DNA from: Echinometra lucunter
Lineage: Eukaryota; Echinodermata; Echinoidea; Camarodonta; Echinometridae
DNA: 64,000 nucleotides
Reading direction: 5' to 3'
NCBI GenBank assembly: GCA_029962745.1
Contig: CM057162.1
Location: forward strand, 7,509,080-7,573,079
The notes below the pieces were generated by a model. The model was not told where the DNA came from and did no database searches. It saw only the letters and a program-made list of their open reading frames with translations. How positions within the stretch are numbered: position 1 is the stretch's first letter; every line of letters starts with the position of its first letter. This document shows positions 20,860 to 31,396 of the stretch, piece after piece. Made by a program: the position numbers and the translations under genes.

Positions 20860-23800
20860 TGGTAAAATCCCCCCTTATCATTTCAAGTTCAATTGCTAAA
20901 TAAAAGAAAATAAATTTTAAAAAAAATGTTGTTTCATATTATCTTAAAATATACCTTCAAATGCAGAGAGGGAAGTTTACTTCAATAAGCCTGAGTTTTA
21001 TACACTGTGCTGAATCAAAACATAGTTCAGTGTTGCGCGTAGATGAATGAAATTCCTATGATCATCTGATCTGTCAGCTGCTTTATGACCTACATCTTCA
21101 GACCAGACTGGTGCACAGTCTTTGTTTATTTATCAGTGTGTTACGCATGCAGGTTTACACTGAGAATTGAGCGCAGTCTCATATCTGTTCACGTATTGTT
21201 GGCGTGATCAGTACTTCAACATATACTATGTATGGGACCGGTAAGGTCAACTGTATGTTGGTACGAGCATTAAGTTCGGCCTAAGCCGTAGTTAGACACT
21301 TACCTTTTGTGTGTTTTCTCTGAAAGTTGTTTATGTGGATAATTATCCTGGGGATTTATGAAATTATGCTTGTAATGAGCTATTTTTCTTCATTCTGGGG
21401 CAAGTACCCTTGCGCTACTTTTCTAACAATCCACTGCGGACGCGCCGTGCGTGCGTAATTGTTTTATGTTATAGTCTATGGGGTTCCGTGCGTAAGCCTC
21501 GATTGAACAGGGATAAGCGGGAGATACAAATTTTGGCCCCCGCCGAAAATCTATAAATAGGGGTGCGGTTCAGGAAATTTTCAGGTAGTTGGGGAAAGCT
21601 TCCCCAAGTTCAGCTGGTTAGCTACTAGTGCTCTCAAGTTGACCTACAAGCCTCAGGGGTCTCTGTGCTGCAGTAGTTCACCCACACACAGTGAGTACAG
21701 TAGTTTAAGTAGGTTTCTATATGGGAATTAGAGTAAGGGGATAAGGGCATCTCCCGGGGGGCAATCAAATTGGGGTTCCGTTTGGTTAGGATATTCTGAC
21801 ATTGGGGTCTCACCTTATTTACTGGGCTATGTTGTCTTGGGTGTATACTTGTAGGTACAGATCGCCTACATAGTAGTAGTACTACTAGTAGTAGTAATAC
21901 TACCAGTAGTAGTAGTAGTAATAGTAGTAGTAGTAGTAGTAGTCAGTGGACTTGTTCTTTTCCCTATCTTCTATTAGGAACTTGAATTCAGTATCAAGTC
22001 TGTTGGGTATCATTGTGGTTATTATGACATACAGAATAAACTGAGGAAAGGGGATTTGAATCTACATCTAGTGTATGGTTCATGATCTAACATAGGAGTG
22101 ACATGTTGCAAGCAATAGAGATAACTGATATTCAGAAGGTAATTGGAATTATAGAAATGTTTGAGGTTTACTGAATGGAACCTCATATCCTGTTAGTTGT
22201 TTACAATGAGATATTGTTGATAATTGGATGTCTTTTAGTTAGTGACACCAACCTGGAAAGAAGCTGTGGTATCAGAGCTTATTCAATTTAGTTTTAGTCT
22301 GTGACTTGGGATTGATATGGTCTAGTCATTTCAGAGGGACATATTTACTTGAAAGTATGGACCAAAATATTTTATCATCACAGACGTTTTTGGGGGGATT
22401 GTATTGGCTTATTTCCAAATTGGTTTCACAACACATACATGTAGTTGAATACTAGATTTCAGAGAATGTTTACCTTTAAGCATTGCACAGAGGTTCATTG
22501 AAATCATTAGATTTTACAACATTGGTATTTATTTATTCCTTCCTTTGATACTGCTTTACAGCTTTCAAAAGACATACCACCATGAATCTGGTTCCGATAC
22601 CTAGATCATTTGTCACATAAATTATGTCAAGCGTGCTACTCCGTAGGATGATCATTATTTAAAATGATTATCATTTATTGTAGTGTGTACATAAGCTAGA
22701 ATAAATCGTTACATAACATGTAAATATTTATAATTCACATGGTTTCAAACTGTAAATAGTTATGATTACATGTATTCAATCGCATTTATAAAATTAATAT
22801 TGAGAATGTTTACCATACAGAGTAACTTGACAGTCATTTAGAAATTTCAAACTCAATACAGACTCCATATTTAATTTGAGATAAGATAAACTAAGTTAGG
22901 AAGTAATCACCTTGAAGGCTTGTTTATACTTGGCTGTTTTCTCAGACAGATGTAAGAGGTTAGATTCTGTCGACGGATTCTAATGCTTAGTAAGACAACT
23001 ATGTAAGTTAATTCTTGAACCCGTGGTAACATAGGGATTTTTACGGAAATCTGAGGCTATTTGCCACATAGAATGTGGGTTTTACAACTTCTCACCGACA
23101 GAGTGAGTGGGAGTTAGTAAGCGCTGTAAGGCTGGAAAACAAGGCCCGTTGAGGGGTTGATATTGTTCGGAACTTAGAAGGAAGGCATTTTTGTTGGAAT
23201 GGGTTTTCACTAATAGCGATTGGTATTGAGTAACTGCTGGCAGTTGAGTATAGGATTACTTGCATCAGTTTGATCGACAGAGAAGAATTTGGTTGTAAAA
23301 CCATACGGTTAGTAGATTACAGTTACAAGTCTAAATAATCTTTCGAATTGAATACGACTCCAGGGAGTATAAGTAACGAGTACAGAAATTTTTTAGTCTT
23401 AGCTGGGATTTTACTACTAGACTCTCTTGTTCTGGCCAAGAAAGAATGCTTATATGTAGGCTACATTACATGTAGATATTAATTCGATATTGCTTAGATT
23501 TCATTACAGTTGTATTACTTCCTTAAATATTCATGTAAATAGTTACCATGCACATGGTTATACTCAATGAATTCAATCACATGTATTTATCTAAATTCTT
23601 TATGAAAGATTTCAATTGTTGACAAATGATGAGAGAATTGTAAATACTGGATGATTAATTTATTAAAGTTCCGTTGAACTTTATCTACATTGAGCAATAA
23701 TCTATTTTCTACAGTTTTACAATGCACACTTGTGAATTGACAGGTGATTAGTGATCAGTGATTGACGTGTACGATGATTCCATTCGGAATTTAATCTTTA

Positions 23801-24679
23801 GATTTAGAGATAATTCGGTGATCGATTGAGTAGTGTAGATTGATTGTTGATGTGATTAAGGCTAGAATACAATGACATAATTAGTTAAGAAATTTATTTA
23901 GAAATTATCATAGATAAGAGGGCCAACCTTGTATATTTCAAGGAAACGGAATTCGCCATCGAGCTCTACAGCTATGCCTACTTAGTGAGACCCAGTCATA
24001 AGTAAGATTTGAAGTTGAGAAGGAGCTTAGTGGAATTTATTGTTGAAGCTATGCCTGCCTGAATGAGGTGATGGATTGCTCTGATGCGTAGTGAACGTTC
24101 AGCAGTGCACATACCTGAACGTATGCATTAGTGTGCAGTGAATACTAGGACCGCGTGCTATCCTATGTGTTAGTGCATGTGTATGAGAGATGCCGCATGG
24201 TCGTTTCTGACAGAGTCAAGGCTGGTTATGATCTAAGTTTTATTTAGGATGTAATTTTAGATTATAAAAAAAAGGGTTAATCACTCAGTGAGTAAACTCA
24301 CCACAGCCTGTTCTGAGAGCCGGGTCATTTCAGCAGAAAATAGAAGAAATATGCAGAAGATTAGAAGAATTCGCTAGAGGACTTAGGAGCTATCGACGTC
24401 GATTCTCGGTTCTGGCGGTATTCAGAGGGAAGCTAACAGCTGGGCGCGTATTTCCACCAATCACGAAGCTCTTTAGAGAAATTTAATTATCGGTATGAAG
24501 ATAGGGATCTCCTGATTGGATATTCACAAGCTCTTTAAATTACGCTCTTGTTAGCGAGGGAAATGTGTTGTTTACTATCCTATTGGCCAAATCTATATCT
24601 ACTGTTTTGGTCTAGAGCTCAACATCTCTGTAAAATGTTGTGGTGGCAGCAACCAGTACTGAGAGGGTCTCACGTTACA
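20860..24679 (+). repeat. 5' long terminal repeat (3820 bp)
   Basis: TG...CA-ended LTR. A TATA box at 21552 implies a U3 of about 0.7 kb and an R-U5 of about 3.1 kb, so transcripts would carry a very long leader. Near its left edge lie two AATAAA hexamers (20899 and 20909). A TAG-type microsatellite lies at about 21872-21942. Small frames inside, such as 23092-23304 on the minus strand, recur in the 3' LTR and have no motif. Confidence 0.93.
21552..21560 (+). promoter_or_regulatory. Candidate TATA box of the LTR promoter
   Basis: TATAAATAG preceded by a GC-rich stretch and followed by GGGGTGCGG. It is the only convincing TATA box I noticed in the LTR and is repeated at about 32091 in the 3' LTR. 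Transcription would start about 25-30 bp downstream, near 21585. Confidence 0.6.
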
Positions 24680-24683
24680 TTTT

Positions 24684-24702
24684 TGGTGGCCAGGCGGTGG
24701 GA
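24684..24702 (+). promoter_or_regulatory. Candidate primer-binding site
   Basis: TGGTGGCCAGGCGGTGGGA lies 4 bp inside the 5' LTR end and begins with TGG, the complement of the tRNA CCA end. I could not match it to a specific tRNA, so the primer is unassigned. Confidence 0.4.
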
Positions 24703-25320
24703 TTTGGCAAAATTTTGATAGTCAAATTGAAATTCTTCTTATCTATATAGTAGTTTTATTTTATATACTGGATCTTTAGCAATCCAAGCAGTAATATCGT
24801 AAAGCCTTATGTAGATTTAGTCGTTACAGCAGTACAATAGCTTATTAGGTTATGCATGGAATTGATATTCTACATGTGTAGTAGTTTTTGTTTTTGTATT
24901 AATATCCAGGAAGTTATTGAATACTAATTTAGTTGGAGAGGAATTAAGTAATGCAATCAAAGTGAGCATTGCAATTGCTTTAACATGTTGAGAAGGTTTG
25001 TGTTGTTTTGTGTGTGTCAGAACTTTTCACAGGTGTGCATTGATTTAAGTCTACACTGAGACATTTAGATTGAGTATACAAATGAGCATTTACAGTAAGA
25101 TGACTTAGAATACAGTAAATATTTAAGTACGTGGTTACATATTACAGTGAAATGATCACTGTGAGTAGCATAACTATGGAGATCTACTCCATTTACATTG
25201 TAAGGGTACGTATGCTTGACATGTTTAAAAAAAAAAAAAAAATATATATAAGTATATCATACTCATTGAATTTAGGTAAAGATAATTAAATAAATCCAAA
25301 ATTTAATTATCAAACTAGGA

Positions 25321-26400
25321 ATGGTGGAGCCAACTTCTCTTGGGTTACAAACTGACAACATGGCTGCTGGAGACAGACATACAGATGCCAACAGAGGGAG
25401 TCTTGCTGGATGGGCGGTAGACAGTTCCGATCCGGAGATTGTTGTTCGTGCCAGTGGGCTTGGAGATGCGATTTCCCCTACGCAACGAGTCGTGTACGGT
25501 CCCCAAGAGACAACCCAGCTGCCTAACTACATTCCGAGTGAACAGGCTACTGAGATGTTTAATCCACAACGTACTCAATCTGGAGGATATCACAGGGATG
25601 TGTTGCCGGAGAAATTCGCAGGCAAGATTCCATGGAAGGACTATTACAGACATTTCACAGTCTGCATGAAGCTAAATGGATGGAATGACAGTGAAGCCGG
25701 ACAATACTTGGCATCGCGTCTTCAGGGAGCAGCACTGAAAGTGTTGAATAATTTACCAATTGATCAGTCAATCTCCTTCCGTGCACTGGTGATTCAACTA
25801 GAGCGAAGATTTGGCCCTGGTCAAGAAGCAGAGAACTTTATGTTAGAGCTCAGAACACGGCGCAGACAGAAGGATGAATCTCTTCAACAGCTTGGTCAGG
25901 CTATTAGAGATCTTACTGGACTTGCGTACCCAGAAATGATGAGCGATGTGCGAGAGAGGCTAGCGAAGACCCACTTCTCAGAGGCTATTGACGACTCAGA
26001 GATAAGGGCAGCAATTTTCCGTGCCCACCCCAAGACTTTGGATGAGGCAATTATGGCTGCACTGACGACAGAGTCCTTTCTTCAAGCAGAGAAGGCAAGG
26101 GAGAAAATAAGAGTCCCACGTCATGTGCGAGCGGTGGAGGGCAGCATTCAGTCTTCACCTGCAGATGAGAAAGTGAAGAAAGAGATAGAAGAATTAAAGT
26201 CAAGTCTGCAAGAAATCAAGACCATGATGAAACAGATGAGCATGGATAGGACCCCAAACCGACCAAAGTTTGTGTGCTTCAACTGTGGGGAACCAGGCCA
26301 TATTAGCCGTGCTTGCACTAAACCAAGTATGGGAAACGACAGACGGCCAACTCGAAGGACCACGGGACGGCCATATACACAGACGGGTCCACAGAACTAG
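25321..26400 (+). CDS. gag: gag polyprotein of the LTR retrotransposon
   Basis: 359 codons starting at an ATG in a favourable context (AGGAATGG). The middle region (about residues 90-260), with GYHRDVLPEKFAGKIPWKDY, LQGAALKVLNNL and ELRTRRRQKDESLQQLG, resembles the capsid of Ty3/gypsy gag proteins. A CCHC zinc knuckle CFNCGEPGHISRAC lies at residues 319-332, followed by a basic tail that would bind RNA. Gag assembles the cytoplasmic particle. It ends 23 bp before the pol frame, in a different frame. A splice-donor-like AG/GTAAAG sits at 25276, 45 bp upstream of the start. Confidence 0.92.
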   Translation: MVEPTSLGLQTDNMAAGDRHTDANRGSLAGWAVDSSDPEIVVRASGLGDAISPTQRVVYGPQETTQLPNYIPSEQATEMFNPQRTQSGGYHRDVLPEKFAGKIPWKDYYRHFTVCMKLNGWNDSEAGQYLASRLQGAALKVLNNLPIDQSISFRALVIQLERRFGPGQEAENFMLELRTRRRQKDESLQQLGQAIRDLTGLAYPEMMSDVRERLAKTHFSEAIDDSEIRAAIFRAHPKTLDEAIMAALTTESFLQAEKAREKIRVPRHVRAVEGSIQSSPADEKVKKEIEELKSSLQEIKTMMKQMSMDRTPNRPKFVCFNCGEPGHISRACTKPSMGNDRRPTRRTTGRPYTQTGPQN

Positions 26401-26423
26401 ATACCCAGCTAGAGAGGAAGTCT

Positions 26424-28310
26424 ATGATTTGTACAATACGTGAAATTAATCAAGCTATGTATATACCTACAATGATTGGGAATCAGATGAGACATTTGTT
26501 AGTAGACACTGGATCCTCCATCACAATTGTATCTAGGGCTGTGCTGGATCGAACTGGCCAGTATAGAGTGCCAGGCATTGAGAAGACAAATGTTGAACTA
26601 CGACAAGCTAATGGAACTGCGATAGAAGTATATGGGGAAACAACACTAACTTTGAACTTTTCTGGGCAAGAGTATGATGTATCTGTGGTAGTAGCGAACA
26701 TAGATATAGACGGAATCATCGGGATGGATTTCTTACAGAAAACCAATACCACTATTGAATGTGATCAGATGACAGTTACAGTACAGGGAGAAGTCATTTC
26801 GTGTACAAATCACAGTGGCAATAGAACAGTGATGAAAGTCAACCAACCTGAAGTACCAGAACATTTGACTGATATTCACAAGAAAACATGTCTCAGTATT
26901 GGGGAGGAGTACCATTCTGATGTTGCCATGCTATTAACGACTTACAGTGATGTCTTTTCTAAGGGAGATCATGACATAGGCCGTACAGACAAAGTCAAAC
27001 ACAGCATCCATACAAACTGTGTAGCACCAATACGTCAGAGACCAAGGCGTCATCCTATGGGTCAGAGAGAAGAAGTAGAGAAACAGATAGAAGACATGCT
27101 CCAACGTGGGATTATCAAACCATCAGCTAGCTCGTGGTCTTCCCCGATTGTACTAGTAGATAAGAAGGATGGGTCTAAACGATTCTGTGTAGACTACAGA
27201 CTTCTCAACAAACACACTGTGAAGGACTCGTTTCCCCTACCCAGTATTGCTGCATCTCTGGATTCGCTTGATGGTGCGAAGTATTTCTGCACATTGGATT
27301 TGGCATCTGGTTATTGGCAAGTTCCCCTCGATGATGACGCTAAAGCGAAATCTGCCTTTGTAGTACCAGGAGGCTTGTATGAATTTGAAGTCATGCCATT
27401 TGGACTGTGTAATGCACCATCTACCTTTGAGAGACTAATGGAAAATGTTCTAACAGGACTACAGTGGAAAATACTTCTCATCTACCTCGATGATGTTATA
27501 GTATATGGTTCAACTGTACCAGAGACGATTGAGAGACTGGAAATTGTACTACGACGACTACGGGATGCAAATCTGAAGCTCAAACCTAAGAAATGCAACC
27601 TATTTCAGAAGGAAGTACTATACTTGGGGCACGTAGTATCCTCGGAAGGAGTGAAGACTGACCCAGCTAAGATTGAAGCAGTGAAGTCATGGCCAACTCC
27701 ATCCAACCCAACCGAAGTACGAAGCTTTCTTGGATTAGCATCTTACTACCGGAGGTTTGTGCGCAAGTTCTCTGATGTTGTCAAACCCCTTACCAATCTA
27801 ACCAAGAAGGATCAGCCTTTCATCTGGACGCCAGAGTGCGAAGAAGCTTTCTCAGTTATGAAAGAATCATTGACGACAGCTCCGATACTAGCTTACCCTA
27901 GGCTTGATGTGGGATTCATACTTGACACAGATGCTAGCAACTTTGCACTTGGTGCAGTACTCTCCCAGGAACAAGAAGGAAGAGAGAGAGTGATAGCATA
28001 CGCCAGTAGAACACTTGACCGAGCAGAGCAGAATTACTGCGTCACAAGAAGAGAACTCTTAGCAGTGGTGGTTTTCCTCAAGCATTTCCGCCACTATTTG
28101 TATGGTCAGCAAGTAACAGTCAGAACTGACCATGGTGCATTGAGATGGTTACTACAATTCAAGAATCCCGAAGGACAATTAGCACGATGGTTGGAAGTAA
28201 TTAGTCAGTACCGACTCACCTTGGAACATCGTGCTGGAAGAGTACACTCCAATGCTGATGGATTGTCACGTCGTCCATGTGTTGATTGCCGACAGTGTAA
28301 GAAGATGTAG
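26424..28310 (+). CDS. pol: pol part 1: protease, reverse transcriptase, RNase H
   Basis: 628 codons. The aspartic protease active site LLVDTGSSITIV has its DTG at residues 28-30. The reverse transcriptase includes KRFCVDYRLLNKHTVKDSFP, FCTLDLASGYWQV, PFGLCNAPSTFERLM and the catalytic YLDDVIVYG (Asp pair at 356-357). The RNase H region starts at LDTDASNFALGAVL (about 500) and contains YCVTRRELLAVVVFLKHF and RTDHGALRWLL. It is complete and uninterrupted. There is no integrase in this frame, which ends with TAG at 28308. Translation probably needs frameshifting or reinitiation, since the first ATG is only 23 bp after the gag stop. Confidence 0.93.
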   Translation: MICTIREINQAMYIPTMIGNQMRHLLVDTGSSITIVSRAVLDRTGQYRVPGIEKTNVELRQANGTAIEVYGETTLTLNFSGQEYDVSVVVANIDIDGIIGMDFLQKTNTTIECDQMTVTVQGEVISCTNHSGNRTVMKVNQPEVPEHLTDIHKKTCLSIGEEYHSDVAMLLTTYSDVFSKGDHDIGRTDKVKHSIHTNCVAPIRQRPRRHPMGQREEVEKQIEDMLQRGIIKPSASSWSSPIVLVDKKDGSKRFCVDYRLLNKHTVKDSFPLPSIAASLDSLDGAKYFCTLDLASGYWQVPLDDDAKAKSAFVVPGGLYEFEVMPFGLCNAPSTFERLMENVLTGLQWKILLIYLDDVIVYGSTVPETIERLEIVLRRLRDANLKLKPKKCNLFQKEVLYLGHVVSSEGVKTDPAKIEAVKSWPTPSNPTEVRSFLGLASYYRRFVRKFSDVVKPLTNLTKKDQPFIWTPECEEAFSVMKESLTTAPILAYPRLDVGFILDTDASNFALGAVLSQEQEGRERVIAYASRTLDRAEQNYCVTRRELLAVVVFLKHFRHYLYGQQVTVRTDHGALRWLLQFKNPEGQLARWLEVISQYRLTLEHRAGRVHSNADGLSRRPCVDCRQCKKM

Positions 28311-28447
28311 AGAACTGTAGAGATAAACAGAGTAGATTAACTGTGAATTGATTGTACACAGGAACACTTAGCATAGTGTGTTTTCATTTATATTTGTAGG
28401 GACTATAATGGGACGTGACAACGGATGCAGTGTATAGCGAACACAAG

Positions 28448-29887
28448 ATGACGTCTGGGCAACAAAATACAGGGCAGATGTCAGCTTTAACTTTCTCAGC
28501 AATTCCTAACAAAGAGATAAGGAAGGCACAGTTACAAGATAAAGATATAAAGCATGTCTTGAAGTGGAAAGAGACACAGTCTGAACGACCTAATTGGTCA
28601 GATATTTCTCATCTATCTTCAGCTACGAAAGCATATTGGGTAAACTGGACTTTATTACAGGTGCGAGGAGGAGTTTTGATGAGGAAATGGGAATCTGATG
28701 ATGGGAAGGAAACAACATGGAAGATTGTACTCCCAACGTCTATGCGAACTACAGTATTGGAAGAATTACATGGTTCTCAAACAGCAGCTCATTTAGGCGT
28801 CAATAAGACATTGCACAAAGTACAGAGAAGGTATTATTGGGTTGGACTTGCTGCAGACGTGAGACTGTGGATAAAGCGATGTACAGTTTGTGCACGTTTA
28901 AAGAACCCCCCAAAGAAGAATAGAGCCCCCCTCACGAAATACAGAGTTGGTGCACCGCTTGAGAGGGTAGCAATGGACATCTTAGGGCCACTGCCTGAAA
29001 CAGAGAGTGGAAATAAGTATGTACTTGTCGTAGGAGATTACTTTACCAAATGGATTGAATCATACCCATTACCGGACCAAGAAGCTGAGACAGTTGCAAG
29101 GATTCTGGTGGAGGAATTCATTTGCCGTTATGGCATTCCAAGAGAGTTACATAGCGATCAAGGCAGGAATTTTGAATCAAAATTGATAGCGGAAATATGT
29201 AAGATGCTTGGCATCAAGAAAACTAGAACTTGTCCATTACATCCTAGGGGAGATGGATTCATAGAGCGATTTAATCGTAGCTTACTGAGTATGGTGTCAG
29301 CACTGTTGGATCCAGATTGTGATCAGAGAGATTGGGATGAGAGGATACCATTTGCTATGCTTGCATACAGGTCTGCCGTGCAGGAGTCTACTGGAGAAAG
29401 CCCGGCCATGATGATGTTGGGTCGTGAGATCACCTTGCCAGTAGATCTGTTGTTACCTCCACCAACACCTGAAACAGAAGAAGAACAACCCTATGTGAGT
29501 GATGTGCGTGAAAATTTACAAGTGGTGCATGAGAATGCTAGAGAGAAACTTGGGATATCAGCGGACAGGCAGGCAAGAACTTATGATCGGAATACAATTC
29601 GCCAAACATTTGCAGTGGGAGACTGGGTGTGGTTATATGATGCCACCAGAAAGAAGGGAGTTTGCCCTAAACTAACCATGAATTGGAAAGGACCTTTCAT
29701 GGTGACAGCTAAGTTATCGGATGTTGTGTATCGAATTCAGGAGTCGCCAAGAGGGAAACCCAAAGTGCTTCATGTTGATAGGTTGAAGGCTTATACTGGA
29801 GCACCATTAGATAATTGGTTGAACCAACCAACACGACGTAACCCAAGCAGAAGTAGAGCACTACCATTGAGATATAGAGACTTGTAA
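28448..29887 (+). CDS. int: pol part 2: integrase in a separate frame
   Basis: 479 codons from the first ATG. An open extension to a GTG at 28415 exists, closed upstream by a stop at 28406. The zinc-binding HHCC module (ELHGSQTAAHLG, then CTVC) lies about residues 108-148. The catalytic triad is D in AMDILGPLP, D in LHSDQGRNF and E in FIERFNRS, with 35 residues between the second and third, as in retroviral-type integrases. A C-terminal GPF-type module (WKGPFMVTAKL...VDRLKAY) follows. I see no chromodomain. The frame differs from both gag and RT, and 137 bp separate it from the RT stop. A splice-like GTAAGA (28297) and TTTGTAG (28399) flank that gap but do not join the frames. Confidence 0.92.
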   Translation: MTSGQQNTGQMSALTFSAIPNKEIRKAQLQDKDIKHVLKWKETQSERPNWSDISHLSSATKAYWVNWTLLQVRGGVLMRKWESDDGKETTWKIVLPTSMRTTVLEELHGSQTAAHLGVNKTLHKVQRRYYWVGLAADVRLWIKRCTVCARLKNPPKKNRAPLTKYRVGAPLERVAMDILGPLPETESGNKYVLVVGDYFTKWIESYPLPDQEAETVARILVEEFICRYGIPRELHSDQGRNFESKLIAEICKMLGIKKTRTCPLHPRGDGFIERFNRSLLSMVSALLDPDCDQRDWDERIPFAMLAYRSAVQESTGESPAMMMLGREITLPVDLLLPPPTPETEEEQPYVSDVRENLQVVHENAREKLGISADRQARTYDRNTIRQTFAVGDWVWLYDATRKKGVCPKLTMNWKGPFMVTAKLSDVVYRIQESPRGKPKVLHVDRLKAYTGAPLDNWLNQPTRRNPSRSRALPLRYRDL

Positions 29888-30311
29888 TTGTATGGGAGAG
29901 AACATTATGTACTCAAGATGCAAATTTGAGGGAGTTAGTTCTATGTTCTAATTTTTCTTTTAAGGGCAAGCTATTTATCCTGCATGTGGTAAAGGTGACA
30001 TGCATGTTTGGGTAAATGTTGGTCTTTCACCTGGTTTACTAGAGCACTTGTGATTTATGAGCTGGCTGGACATGCTCCTGAAATTGCCAGAGAACAGTGC
30101 AGTAACACCTGGTGCTGCGTCTAGATCTCATTTATTCATTTCATCATGCGATGTTGCTTTACCCCCCCCCCCCCTATTCAGTTAAGCCCTCGTTTGTTGT
30201 TTAAAAAAAAAAAAAAAAAAAAAAATATACATATATATATAGATATATACTATTACATGTTCCCCTCCCTTTACCCCCCCCCCCCATTTTTTATCTTATC
30301 CTCTACAGAGC
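29888..30311. other. Spacer before ORF3 with splice acceptor
   Basis: Non-coding. It contains a C10 tract (30163), an A-rich tract (30203-30225) and a T/C-rich tract ending in TTATCCTCTACAG at 30308, a strong match to a 3' splice site 4 bp before the ORF3 ATG. No envelope-like sequence is present. Confidence 0.7.
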
Positions 30312-31208
30312 ATGGTCATCTGCGACAAGTGCTCCGTGGAGCTTCCCGGGTACTTCGAATATCTCGCACACTACAAATCGGAACATCAAGGGCTACCTGA
30401 AGTTACTATCCGATGTCATAAATGCAACGCAGAGTATGAAAAGAGAGAAGACGTTGAAAAACATTATCTCGAACATCATCCAACAGAGTTAGAATTTGTG
30501 CAATACTTAAACTACACTGCAGCTAGCAAAGAATTCGTAAGGTTGAAAGAGGAGAAAAGAGAGAAAGAGAGAAAACAGAGGGAAGAGTTGAGAAGGAAGA
30601 AAGAACTGAAGAAGAAGGAACAGGAAAAGAAAGAAAGGGAGAAAAGAGAACTAGAAAGAAAAGAGAAGGAAAAGAAAGAGCAAGAAAAGAAGAGAAAGGA
30701 ACAGGAAAGGAAAAAGAAGGAGGAAGAAGAACGGGAGCTTCAAGAACGGAAGAGACAGGAGGAACAGAGAAAGAAAGAAGAGGAGGCAGCAGAAGAACAG
30801 AGGAAGAAAGAAGAGGAAAAGGCGGCAGAAGAGCAGAAGAAGATAGAAGAGAAGGCAGAAGAGGGGAAGAGAAAGAAAGATGAGGTAATCAAAGGTAAGA
30901 TGCACGAGTTACTCGGATCGGACAGTGACGACTCGGTCAGTACTTGTGATACTGATGATTGTAGTCAATGTAAGTCTCCACGCAAAATGTATTTGGAACT
31001 GGTCAGAGATGATGTTCCTGCCAGTGCCAGTGACAATATTCTTTTTCAAGTGCCTAGAGCACCCAAAGAAGCGTTGAGGGTGATTACTAAGATTACTGTA
31101 CACACAAGTTATTATTGTAAATCTACATGTAAATCTGGGTGGAGCTTAAAGCGGCGTCTAGTGGAGACATCCTATCCGGAGAAGCCTCCAATTAATGTAG
31201 AAGAATAA
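30312..31208 (+). CDS. ORF3: two C2H2 zinc fingers plus charged coiled coil, in env position
   Basis: 298 codons between integrase and the 3' LTR. The N-terminus has two C2H2 zinc-finger patterns: C4-X2-C7-X12-H20-X4-H25 and C35-X2-C38-X12-H51-X3-H55. Residues about 80-195 are almost entirely Lys, Glu, Arg and Gln in a heptad-friendly pattern and should form a long coiled coil. An acidic stretch GSDSDDSVSTCDTDD follows, and then a region of mixed composition to the stop. There is no signal peptide or membrane segment, so it is not an envelope. The acceptor at 30308 suggests expression from a spliced RNA, perhaps from the donor at 25276. It could be a captured host protein that binds nucleic acid or oligomerises. 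No family is recognised. Confidence 0.8.
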   Translation: MVICDKCSVELPGYFEYLAHYKSEHQGLPEVTIRCHKCNAEYEKREDVEKHYLEHHPTELEFVQYLNYTAASKEFVRLKEEKREKERKQREELRRKKELKKKEQEKKEREKRELERKEKEKKEQEKKRKEQERKKKEEEERELQERKRQEEQRKKEEEAAEEQRKKEEEKAAEEQKKIEEKAEEGKRKKDEVIKGKMHELLGSDSDDSVSTCDTDDCSQCKSPRKMYLELVRDDVPASASDNILFQVPRAPKEALRVITKITVHTSYYCKSTCKSGWSLKRRLVETSYPEKPPINVEE

Positions 31209-31396
31209 TGTATTAATGTGATGTTGCTGTTTCTTTGTATATATAAATATGTATTTTCTTCATCATTCATTCCAGAACAAGTAAATATATTTATGGAATG
31301 TCATAGACATGGATTTTCACCATCAGGTCTGAAGTAAGGTATGTTTTATTTTTTTTTTAATCACTGGGGACAGTGATTATTTTGGTGAGGGGGTAG
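31209..31396 (+). promoter_or_regulatory. 3' untranslated region and weak polypurine tract
   Basis: Non-coding. The run GGTGAGGGGGTAG ends directly at the 3' LTR start and is the only purine-rich segment positioned to prime plus-strand synthesis. It is short compared with typical polypurine tracts. Confidence 0.5.

Noticed and set aside
28297..28399. A 103-bp intron joining the RT and integrase frames
   Set aside because: The GTAAGA and TTTGTAG sites exist, but splicing them leads to a stop within 13 codons, so it does not explain integrase expression.
29888..31396. Envelope gene of a retrovirus
   Set aside because: The ORF in this position has zinc fingers and a coiled coil, with no signal peptide, membrane segment or glycoprotein features.
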